A stretch of 64,000 nucleotides of DNA, taken from Sphingomonas sp. Its GTDB lineage: Bacteria > Pseudomonadota > Alphaproteobacteria > Sphingomonadales > Sphingomonadaceae. The position numbers were made by a program, and so were the translations under genes. Below, piece by piece: positions 39,861 through 47,314 of this stretch. The notes under the pieces are model-generated. The model was not told the DNA's origin, did not search any database, and saw nothing but the letters and a program-made list of their open reading frames with translations. Position 1 is the first letter of the stretch, and each line of letters begins with the position of its first letter. The stretch lies in assembly GCF_030145815.1 (NCBI RefSeq), contig NZ_JAIXHL010000005.1, forward strand, positions 62,001-126,000, in the 5' to 3' direction.

Positions 39861-40781
39861 TTATCCCCGGCGCAGCTTCTTGGACAGCTTCTCCAGCCCG
39901 ACTGCGTCCACCAATGCCTTGCCGCCGGCCACTGTCTTGTTGAACCCGCCCAGTGCCGCCGTCGTTACGCGGTTCGTCAGGCTGGGGCGCAGCAGCAGCA
40001 GATCGACGCACGGCACCCCGCCGGTCGAATATTGGCGCTTATGCTGCCCATCGCCTTCGGTGAAGTCGAACCGCGCGAAGCGGCCCTCGTCGAACAGGTC
40101 CCTGAACGCTTCCACTTGCAACACCGCGCCGGGCGACAAATCGTTGAACGCCGGATCGTGGCCGACATATTCATAGACCAGATTGTCACCATGCGCGGGG
40201 CAGTAGAGATACGCCGCTGGCTCCCCGGCGATGAACAGCAGCCAAGCGCGAACGCGGTCCGCCGCCGCGGCGGTCAGCATCCCCCGGATAAACTCCGGCG
40301 TCGCGGGCAGCCCCTCCCCCAGCAATTTCTCCTGATAGGTGCGCAGCGCGATGCGGCGGGCGATGTCGTGGAACGTCTCCAGCTCCGCCGGGGTGCGATA
40401 GGCGCGAATGTCGAGATCGCCGCCCGAAACCTGTGCGATCTTCTTTGCCTTGCGCTTGGCCCCCTGTCGCGCATTGCCCGACAGGCTCGCCATATAGGCA
40501 TCGAACCCGCCGGTCAGATCGGCATAGTAACGCGTATATTTCTGGCGAACGAAGCCGATCATCCTGCCCGAGGCATAGACCATCGCCTCCAGCCGATCCT
40601 CGGGCAGCGAGGTTACGACATAGCCATGCGCGTCGCGCGGCAGCGGGGGCAGCACGGGCAGACGGCCTTCGCGCGCTTCATCCAGGCTGAGCGGCACGCG
40701 GACCATGTCGCGCTGCACCGCCATCAACGTCCGCGCGCCGATGCGGAAATTGAGCGGGGTCGGTCGCGCGGTCGCGGTCAT
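39861..40781 (-). CDS. BioF2/FemAB-like GNAT acetyltransferase
   Basis: 306 residues from ATG 40781, which overlaps the upstream deacetylase stop (ATGA). The C-terminal half fits an acetyltransferase_6 (BioF2/FemAB-type) domain: FHDIARRIALRTYQEKLLGE, AWLLFIAGEPAAYLYCPAHG, YEYVGHDPAFNDLSPGAVLQ, RFDFTEGDGQHKRQYSTG. Such enzymes occur with exopolysaccharide and XrtA-type loci. Together with the deacetylase it probably modifies an envelope glycan; the exact acceptor is unknown. Confidence 0.85.
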   Translation of the reverse strand: MTATARPTPLNFRIGARTLMAVQRDMVRVPLSLDEAREGRLPVLPPLPRDAHGYVVTSLPEDRLEAMVYASGRMIGFVRQKYTRYYADLTGGFDAYMASLSGNARQGAKRKAKKIAQVSGGDLDIRAYRTPAELETFHDIARRIALRTYQEKLLGEGLPATPEFIRGMLTAAAADRVRAWLLFIAGEPAAYLYCPAHGDNLVYEYVGHDPAFNDLSPGAVLQVEAFRDLFDEGRFARFDFTEGDGQHKRQYSTGGVPCVDLLLLRPSLTNRVTTAALGGFNKTVAGGKALVDAVGLEKLSKKLRRG

Positions 40782-41731
40782 GCGGCGCGCTCCGACACCA
40801 GGTTCGACCAAAGCTGCTGCACCTGACGCATGCGGGTGCGGACCAGGCTGGGGCCGAGCGGCTGATCGTCCTGACCCAGCGGCAGATGCGACAGGTCGGC
40901 GAAATGCACCGTCTCCATCCCGCCGCGCCGCTCGGCCAGCATCGCACAGAGCGCGTCGAAGCGGGCGACGTGTACCGCATTGGGGCGGGTTCCCGCACGG
41001 TTGGCGAGTTCGAAGCCATGGCTGACGATGGTCACGGCCGCGTGTCCCGCCGCCACTGCATGGTCGAGCGCGTCGCGCATCTCCGCGGTGGACAGTGCGC
41101 AAATCTGGAAGTGGCGGAGATGACCGCGGACATCCTCGATCAGCGTTACCGGCACTTCGATCACGCCGCGATATTCGATCGGGGCGATCTGACGCGGGGC
41201 GAGGCCGATGGCGCTGGGCCAGGGATGTTCGGAACCATTATGGCTGCTGTCATAGCGGATGCCGAGCTCAGCCAGGGCAGCGAGCGTATCGTCGCTGGCG
41301 CTGTAGCTGCCCGAGCGGAAGGCGATCGGGCGCGGCGCCCCGGCGGCGACGAGCAGGTCGGACGCCGCGGCGATCAGGTCGCGCTGTTCGGTGAAGGTGA
41401 AGTCGATCAGTTCGAACGAGGCGGCGGCGCTGCGATCCTCGTCGCGCGCGGCGGCCCAATTGGGGTGAAGGTGCAGCTGAACCTCCTGCCCCGCCGCCAG
41501 GATCGCCTCCACCACGCGGCGGATCGGATCGAGGCCATAAGCCACCGCCGGCATCGGATCGACGAAGAAGGTCGCCTTGAGCCCATGTTCCGCAAAGCGG
41601 CGCAGCTGATAGCCGATGCCGACCCCGGCCGGCTCCAGCGACCGCTCCGCGATCTCACCAATCGGCAGCCCGGCGGCATGATGCCGCCACATCAATTCGG
41701 TATCGACCGTCAGGAAAACGCGCGTTGGCAT
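40778..41731 (-). CDS. polysaccharide deacetylase family protein
   Basis: 317 residues. NodB-like fold: VFLTVDTELMWRHHAAG holds the first metal/catalytic Asp pair, then HGLKATFFVDPMPAVAYG, VQLHLHPNWAA with the His metal ligands, and AFRSGSYSASDDTLAALAEL. The family removes N-acetyl groups from sugars such as GlcNAc in glycans. Coupled to the BioF2-like gene. No signal peptide is seen, so it may act in the cytoplasm or on lipid-linked sugars. Confidence 0.87.
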   Translation of the reverse strand: MPTRVFLTVDTELMWRHHAAGLPIGEIAERSLEPAGVGIGYQLRRFAEHGLKATFFVDPMPAVAYGLDPIRRVVEAILAAGQEVQLHLHPNWAAARDEDRSAAASFELIDFTFTEQRDLIAAASDLLVAAGAPRPIAFRSGSYSASDDTLAALAELGIRYDSSHNGSEHPWPSAIGLAPRQIAPIEYRGVIEVPVTLIEDVRGHLRHFQICALSTAEMRDALDHAVAAGHAAVTIVSHGFELANRAGTRPNAVHVARFDALCAMLAERRGGMETVHFADLSHLPLGQDDQPLGPSLVRTRMRQVQQLWSNLVSERAA

Positions 41732-41980
41732 GGCTGCGGCCTAGCGGACGTGGGTGAAGAAATCGCAAAATGTGGGCCGGGTTGGTGAACGGCGGGGTTC
41801 GCTATTAGGACAAACCGGACAAGATTGCCGTATGTGAGGGGCGTTGCCGGACACGTCCGCTCTGTGGAGGCGTGCGGGGGTGACGGCGTGCTGGGCATGG
41901 CGGGAGTGTAGTGGGTTGGGGGCTTGTAGGACAGCCCCCCGGAGGAATGCGGGGTTGGTTCGAGAAGAAGAACCCCTCCT
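41732..41980. other. intergenic region, no gene seen
   Basis: About 250 bp between the divergent deacetylase start and the TPR-protein end. No reading frame, promoter or tRNA is convincing; the G-rich stretch at about 41870-41930 may be low-complexity. Confidence 0.6.
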
Positions 41981-42008
41981 TAGCCCCTCCCGCAAGCAGG
42001 AGGGGCTA
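41981..42008 (-). terminator. terminator-like hairpin after the TPR/transglutaminase gene
   Basis: TAGCCCCTCC pairs perfectly with GGAGGGGCTA. It follows the stop of the minus-strand gene within 7 bp. No U-tract is present, so it may act as a 3' stem or a weak terminator. Confidence 0.55.
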
Positions 42009-42014
42009 CAGGCA

Positions 42015-44813
42015 TTACGGCTTGATCCCCCACTTGCCGAACCGGGTATCGACCTGAGGGTCCATCATCCGCGCCGCGACGATGTCGGAGTCCGCACCTG
42101 CCTCACCCCGCGCCTTGCGGATCACGCCGCGCATGAAGAGGCTGGCTGTCAGTTCCGGCTCAGTATCCAGTGCTGCGTTGAGGTCGCTCAACGCCTCGTC
42201 CGCGCGCCCGAGCCGGAAGTAGACCATCGCGCGGCTGTCGAGCGCGGGAGCGGGGCTGTCCATCAGTTCGATTGCGCGGGTGCAATCCCGCAGTGCGGTG
42301 TCCAGCGCCACCTTTTGCGTGCCCTTGAGCCAGCAACGGTTGTTCAGCAGCGTCGCGTTGCCGGGATGCGCCACGACCGCAGCGTCCAACACCGCCAGCG
42401 CTTCATCCACCTGTCCGCTTTGCGCGAGCAGGTCGGCCTTGATCGCCAGATAGCCCGGCTTGTCCTTGCCGCCCGCGTCGATGTGGAGCTGGACCATCTC
42501 CAGCGCCTTGTCATGCTCACCCTTCTCGCCGCGCAGCGCGATCGCGGTGCGGATCGCTTCGCCCGAACCCGGATCGAGTTCGGTCGCGGCATCGGCATCG
42601 GCAATGGCCTTGTCGATCTGTCCCATGGCCCGATGGGCGCTGGCACGGCGAAGATAGGCCAGAACCGTCGGCGACAGCGTGATCGCCTTGTCGAGGTCAC
42701 GGACCGCAGCGGCATTGTCGAAAACGCGGTTGTGATACCAGGCGCGGTTGAAATAGCCGTCGGATTCGGAAGGGTCGGCGACGATCGCCTGATCATACAC
42801 CGCCTGAATCTTCTTCAAGCCGCCCGATTTGCGCGCGGCTGTCACATCCTGCCAGCGCTGGGGATAGGTCACCGGAGCCGCAACGCGCAGCAACCGCGTC
42901 TTGGCCTGGGCCAGTTCGCGCCGGGCCGCACCGATATCGGCGGGAGCGACCTCTTCGCCGGTGACGATGGTGCGATCCTCGACCGTCACCACGTTCCCGG
43001 CCAGCGACGTGCGGCGCGTGACCAGCCTTCCCGCGAGCTTCTCCGGCAGTTTCTCGTCACCTTCAAAGGTAAAGCCCACGCCGCCCGCCGGGAGACGATA
43101 GCTCGTGCGGATGCGCGCGTGCATGGCTTCACCGGTCGTGACGGGCAGGTCGCGCCATGCCGGACGGCTGCGATCCGGCTCGAACCCGATCGCCCCCACG
43201 GCGTTGTCCAGCCCCGCCTTGTACCGCTCGCTTTCGCGCTCCCAGTCCGGATAGGCCACGCCGGATGCGGTAACCACCATGGTTCCGGTCGCGTCGTCGA
43301 AGCTGAGCTTGCGCTGGGTATAGGTGCCGGTGTTCACATATTCGCCGACCATGCGCGCAATCATTTTCTCCGTCTCGGCCTTGCCCAGCGCGGCTGCTGC
43401 GCCGCGGACCATCTGCACCACCTGTCCGCGCATCGTTACCTTCAGGGTGAACGGTGCGGGCAGATGGATGCTGGCGGTCTGGTCAATATCCAGTTCGGCA
43501 TCGACATCGGGTCGCGCGCGGGGACGCAGCGGAAGCGTGATCAGCGCCGCCCCCTCTGCCCGCAGCGGCAGCGCATGGCGGAACGGCGGGGTGTTGCCGA
43601 GATCGTCGATCCGGTCGCCGCCGGACGTGCCGTCGAGCCACAGGCTCTCACCGCCAATCTGCGCACGCACGATGACATGGTCGAACGCCGCCGGCATCGG
43701 CAGCCGCTTCGGGACCAGATCGCCCATCCGGCTGTGCACCAGAACCGCCTCTGCCTCGATCCCCAATTCATGCAGGATTGCGAGCAGGATCAGCGTCTTG
43801 GCCTTGCAGTCGCCATAGCGCAGCGACCAGGTTTCGGCGGGGGTTTGCGGGACGTAATTGCCCTGTGCCATGCCGTTGAACAGGTACCGGACCTTGTCCT
43901 GCACCAGTTGCAGCGCGGCGGCGGTTCGCGCGCGGGGGTCGGTCGAGGCGGACGCAATCGCCGCAACTTCCTTTGCCAGCGCGCTGTCGGGCGCGATCAG
44001 CCCCTTGGTCGCATAGAGCGGTGCCATGGTCTTCGCGACCGCGCCCCAGTCGGCATAGGTGGTGGCGTCGAGAAAGGTGATCGGCTGAAACCGCGTCGGC
44101 GCGTCGCGCGGAATTTCGGGCGGCTTGGCGATCGGCAGTGCGATCTCCAGCTCGCGGTCGCCGCCCGCAGTCGCCACGGGACCGAACTTTGCCCAGTCGG
44201 GATACGCGCGCCAGTTGACCTTGGTCGCTTCCGGCCAGACCAGCCGGGCGCGGCCGAAACGCACCTGCATCGGCTGTGCGAACAGCGGCAGGCTGCCCTG
44301 CACCTCTCCGCCCAGCGTGGGATCCTTGCGGGTGGTCGAATAGCGGAGCCGCAACACGTCGCCCACCCGCAACCCTTCGACCGGCATGGTCGCGGTGAGC
44401 ATCCCGTCGAGCTGCAGCTGCTCCAGTTTCTGCTCGCGGCGCAGCACCGACAATTCCTTGCCGCCGGCGAGCAGGTCGATCGTCTCGCCGCCGCGCAAAA
44501 TCTGGGCGCTGTGGACGATCAGATCGCCATGATCGGGGTTCCAGGGCATCTGGACCGTTCCCGCCTGAGCGAGGATCTGGGCCGAGGCGATGCGCGTCGC
44601 GGTCTCGAGGTAATGCCACACCTGACCGTCGGCGAGCCGCTGCTGGTGATCGATGACGAGGAAGACCGGTGCATCATCCGCCAGCTTCGCCATATCGATC
44701 GGCGGCGCCGGCTTCACCCAGCCGGGCGCAGCGGCATAGAGCGGCTTGTCACCGGCCCAGGCGGGCGCGGTGCTGGCGAGCAAGATGCCCAGGAACGCTG
44801 ACTTATGGAACAT
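42015..44813 (-). CDS. DUF3857/transglutaminase-like protein with C-terminal TPR
   Basis: 932 residues from ATG 44813 (signal peptide MFHKSAFLGILLASTAPAWA). Residues about 60-300 are a DUF3857 beta domain; about 330-450 is a transglutaminase-like core with the triad Cys in RYGDCKAKTLILLAIL, His in AAFDHVIV and Asp in LWLDGTSGG. The C-terminal third is TPR (YNRAWYHNRVFDNAAAVRDL-like units, LAYLRRASAHRAMGQIDKAI). A periplasmic protein or peptide-crosslinking/cleaving role is possible; the substrate is unknown. Confidence 0.85.
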   Translation of the reverse strand: MFHKSAFLGILLASTAPAWAGDKPLYAAAPGWVKPAPPIDMAKLADDAPVFLVIDHQQRLADGQVWHYLETATRIASAQILAQAGTVQMPWNPDHGDLIVHSAQILRGGETIDLLAGGKELSVLRREQKLEQLQLDGMLTATMPVEGLRVGDVLRLRYSTTRKDPTLGGEVQGSLPLFAQPMQVRFGRARLVWPEATKVNWRAYPDWAKFGPVATAGGDRELEIALPIAKPPEIPRDAPTRFQPITFLDATTYADWGAVAKTMAPLYATKGLIAPDSALAKEVAAIASASTDPRARTAAALQLVQDKVRYLFNGMAQGNYVPQTPAETWSLRYGDCKAKTLILLAILHELGIEAEAVLVHSRMGDLVPKRLPMPAAFDHVIVRAQIGGESLWLDGTSGGDRIDDLGNTPPFRHALPLRAEGAALITLPLRPRARPDVDAELDIDQTASIHLPAPFTLKVTMRGQVVQMVRGAAAALGKAETEKMIARMVGEYVNTGTYTQRKLSFDDATGTMVVTASGVAYPDWERESERYKAGLDNAVGAIGFEPDRSRPAWRDLPVTTGEAMHARIRTSYRLPAGGVGFTFEGDEKLPEKLAGRLVTRRTSLAGNVVTVEDRTIVTGEEVAPADIGAARRELAQAKTRLLRVAAPVTYPQRWQDVTAARKSGGLKKIQAVYDQAIVADPSESDGYFNRAWYHNRVFDNAAAVRDLDKAITLSPTVLAYLRRASAHRAMGQIDKAIADADAATELDPGSGEAIRTAIALRGEKGEHDKALEMVQLHIDAGGKDKPGYLAIKADLLAQSGQVDEALAVLDAAVVAHPGNATLLNNRCWLKGTQKVALDTALRDCTRAIELMDSPAPALDSRAMVYFRLGRADEALSDLNAALDTEPELTASLFMRGVIRKARGEAGADSDIVAARMMDPQVDTRFGKWGIKP

Positions 44814-45026
44814 CGATAACCCCCAGTGTTTCCACGCAAACCTAACGGCTGGCGATCCGGGGGCAAGCGCGATTGCCAGAAATCGTCGAAGGATCACGGC
44901 TGCCGCGCTGAAGTGAGGGATCGCAGCCGGCGCAGGGTCGCAGTTGCGCATCCTTTACCCGGAACCTCCCCCGCCGCGACGGGTTAGGACGGCCATGATC
45001 GTTACGAATCCGGTTCGGTCCGCGCG

Positions 45027-46256
45027 ATGAGTCGCTGGGCGTGGGTGTGGCGCGTGGTGTCGCGGCGGCTGTGGTTTCGCGCGGCGGCGTTTTCGCTGGC
45101 GGCGGTGGTGCTGGCGTTGCTGGCACCGCTGGTGGCGCCTTTGGTCCCCTATACGCTGGGGGCGAAGATCGGGGCGGATGCGGTCGACAATATCCTGGGC
45201 ATCATCGCGTCGAGCATGCTGGCGGTCACCACCTTTTCGCTGACGGCGATGGTTTCGGCCTATGGCGCGGCGACGTCGAACGTCACGCCGCGCGCGGTGG
45301 CGTTGCTGGTCGAGGATTCGACGTCGCAGAACGCGCTGTCGACATTCCTGGGCGCGTTCCTGTTCGCGATTGTCGGGATCATCGCGCTGTCGACGGGATT
45401 TTACGGGCAGCAGGGGCGCGTGTTGCTGTTCGCTGGGACGATCGCGCTGATCGTCGTGATCGTCGTCACGCTGCTGCGCTGGATCCAGCATATCGCGCTG
45501 CTCGGGCGGGTGCATGACACGATCACGCGGGTCGAGCGTGCAGCCATCGCGGCGGCGGAGCGGATGCAGCATCGCCCGCGCATCGCGGGACTCGCGGTGG
45601 CGCCGGTGCCGAAGGGCGCGGCGCCGGTGCAGTGTGGGGAGCGGATCGGCTATGTCACCAATATCGACGTCGCCGAGCTGGGCGAAGCGATGGCGGCGTG
45701 CGGCGGCGTGGTGCATCTGGCGGTGCTGCCGGGGAGCTTTGTCGATCCGGGGCGCGTGGTGGCGTGGGTGGTGGACGGCGATGCCGACGTGTGCGCGCGG
45801 GTGGCCGAGGCGATCACGGTGCAGCGCGACCGCAGCTACGACCATGACCCGCGCTTTGGCCTGATCGTGCTGTCGGAGATTGCGTCGCGGGCGCTGTCGC
45901 CGGCGGTCAACGATCCGGGGACGGCAATTGCGGTGCTGGCCGCGCAGCTGCGGGTGTTCGACCAGATGGCGCGGGTGACGGGGCAGCCGGCGGATGAGCG
46001 CGTGGTGTTCCCGGCGCTGGAGATCGAGAAGCTGGTGGTCGATGCGTTCCGCCCGATCGGACGCGACGGCGCGGCGATGGTCGAGGTGGCGGTGAAGCTG
46101 CAGTCGGTGCTGGCGGCGCTGGGCGGGATTGCACCCGACTGGGCAGCGGCGGCGCGGCATGCGGCGGAGGACGCCAAGGCGCGGGCGCGGGTTGCGCTGA
46201 CGACGGAGGAGGAACGGCTGGCAGTGGTGCGGGCGTTTGGGGAGTGGATGGATTAG
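45027..46256 (+). CDS. DUF2254 domain membrane protein
   Basis: 409 residues. Four hydrophobic segments in the first 150 residues (LWFRAAAFSLAAVVLALLAP, DNILGIIASSMLAVTTFSLT, TFLGAFLFAIVGIIALST, LLFAGTIALIVVIVVTLL) are followed by a soluble part (VAPVPKGAAPVQCGERIGYV, HDPRFGLIVLSEIASRALSP, AVNDPGTAIAVLA). This matches the DUF2254 family, whose function is unknown. The long soluble part may bind a ligand. Single gene, divergent from the transglutaminase gene. Confidence 0.87.
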   Translation: MSRWAWVWRVVSRRLWFRAAAFSLAAVVLALLAPLVAPLVPYTLGAKIGADAVDNILGIIASSMLAVTTFSLTAMVSAYGAATSNVTPRAVALLVEDSTSQNALSTFLGAFLFAIVGIIALSTGFYGQQGRVLLFAGTIALIVVIVVTLLRWIQHIALLGRVHDTITRVERAAIAAAERMQHRPRIAGLAVAPVPKGAAPVQCGERIGYVTNIDVAELGEAMAACGGVVHLAVLPGSFVDPGRVVAWVVDGDADVCARVAEAITVQRDRSYDHDPRFGLIVLSEIASRALSPAVNDPGTAIAVLAAQLRVFDQMARVTGQPADERVVFPALEIEKLVVDAFRPIGRDGAAMVEVAVKLQSVLAALGGIAPDWAAAARHAAEDAKARARVALTTEEERLAVVRAFGEWMD

Positions 46257-46280
46257 GGAGTGGGTTGGGACAGCTGCCTT

Positions 46281-46303
46281 TCCGCTATCGACCCCGTAGC
46301 GGA
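46281..46303. repeat. hairpin repeat at the left edge of an AT-richer island
   Basis: TCCGCTA pairs with TAGCGGA around TCGACCCCG and is followed by CATTCG. This resembles the widespread CCGCTTTCGACCC-type intergenic repeat. A related hairpin stands at 47271-47288. Confidence 0.55.
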
Positions 46304-46332
46304 CATTCGTGGCAGGGTTTACCAATGGCTTG

Positions 46333-46878
46333 ATGACATTTGATTTGCCCTACGAAGGCCGCACACAACGCGGCACATTTGAGCGCTTCTGGGTAGCCCC
46401 ATTCGCTATAGACGGCGAACTGCTTGGCGTCGGGGCGTGTCGATTTGATGAGTTGTCCCACCATTGGCTTGGCGTCTGCAGCTCGCTGATCAATCACTTT
46501 GGGCCTGTATTCGATCAGCCTCTCCAAGGGCCGCTCAATCATCTTCGCATAAAGTGCACAGCCGCTGAAAGCGCAGCGATGGTTGTTCTCTATGTCCATG
46601 GGCAGCCAGCATCGTCGTTTGCCATTGCGACTGATGTTGTTCCAGCGACGGACACGCAGGTTCTTGCGATGTTCGCTGAGTCGATCCGGGGATCGACCCA
46701 CCAGTTTCAAGTATCAAACATAGAATCACCCTTCAGTGAGATGACGACCCTAGCTCAGCGGCCACTGATGGTCGTAGTCCCGTGGCCGCATTCATCTATC
46801 GCGGAGCAAGACCACGAACTCACGAAAGAATTAGGTTGGCACTTCGCGGCAGCTTTGATTTGCAAGCTACGTGGATAA
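46333..46878 (+). CDS. hypothetical protein, AT-richer than its neighbours
   Basis: 181 residues from ATG 46333; an in-frame GTG at 46309 is also possible. The sequence is well-formed (GELLGVGACRFDELSHHWLG, AAMVVLYVHGQPASSFAIAT, RPLMVVVPWPHSS, ELGWHFAAALICKLRG), but no family is recognised. Codon third positions use far more A and T than the flanking genes, a sign of recent transfer. It overlaps the antisense frame 46285-46710, which is Cys-rich and less protein-like. Confidence 0.6.
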   Translation: MTFDLPYEGRTQRGTFERFWVAPFAIDGELLGVGACRFDELSHHWLGVCSSLINHFGPVFDQPLQGPLNHLRIKCTAAESAAMVVLYVHGQPASSFAIATDVVPATDTQVLAMFAESIRGSTHQFQVSNIESPFSEMTTLAQRPLMVVVPWPHSSIAEQDHELTKELGWHFAAALICKLRG

Positions 46879-46963
46879 CAGATTTCCACCCAGTTTGTGC
46901 CGCCCCGGCTCTCGCAGCGCCAACCCAATAGCGGTCATGCCCAAACCGCGATACGATGGCGGG

Positions 46964-47239
46964 ATGTCAAAAGCCTTCCTAGTCGTTGAAGACGTGTTCG
47001 ACGTTACCGGGCGAGGTCTGATCGTTGTGCCCGGCCCCCTGCAAGACGAGTATGCCGGCCCTCGCGAGTTCCCGGTCACACTTCGAACACCTGAGGGAAT
47101 CGAGCATCCTGCTACCCTCACTCTCGAACACATGTTTCAGTCGCCGCCGCCGAAAGAACACCGCTGGGTTTGCTTGCTGCGCGACGTGACAAAGGCCGGC
47201 ATCCCCATTGGGACGGAGATTTGGGCAAGCGAGCCGTAG
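46964..47239 (+). CDS. stand-alone EF-Tu domain II-like small protein
   Basis: 91 residues from ATG 46964. FLVVEDVFDVTGRGLIVVPG matches the start of EF-Tu domain II ([20 protein letters not shown]), and LTLEHMFQSP with VCLLRDVTKAGIPIGTEIW matches the VEMFRK and VGLLLRGIKRxDIxRG parts of the same domain. No GTPase domain is present. It is thus a free beta-barrel of the translation-factor type. Role unknown. Codon use is mixed and GC lower than in neighbours. Confidence 0.6.
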   Translation: MSKAFLVVEDVFDVTGRGLIVVPGPLQDEYAGPREFPVTLRTPEGIEHPATLTLEHMFQSPPPKEHRWVCLLRDVTKAGIPIGTEIWASEP

Positions 47240-47270
47240 GTCCGCTAACCACCCAATAGCCGACGCCACC

Positions 47271-47288
47271 CCGCTGTCCCGACAGCGG
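47271..47288. repeat. hairpin repeat at the right edge of the AT-richer island
   Basis: CCGCTGTC pairs with GACAGCGG around CC and is followed by TCATTT. Similar in layout to the element at 46281-46303. It may also serve as a 3' stem between the convergent genes. Confidence 0.5.
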
Positions 47289-47314
47289 TCATTTATCCAT
47301 TCACATCCCAACCC

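Noticed and set aside
41732..42014. tRNA or small RNA in the gap before the TPR gene
   Set aside because: No cloverleaf or T-loop sequence could be found; only the 3' hairpin is clear.
41844..44801. A 985-codon open frame on the plus strand, and similar long antisense frames such as 34622-36190 (-) and 7392-8258 (+)
   Set aside because: They run opposite real genes (transglutaminase/TPR, glycosyltransferase, petB) in GC-rich DNA and read as Arg/Gly/Ala/His-rich composition with no domain.
46285..46710. A 141-codon minus-strand frame, Cys-rich, in the AT-richer island
   Set aside because: The plus-strand frame over the same DNA reads as a better protein; the minus frame ends in the hairpin repeat and has no family.
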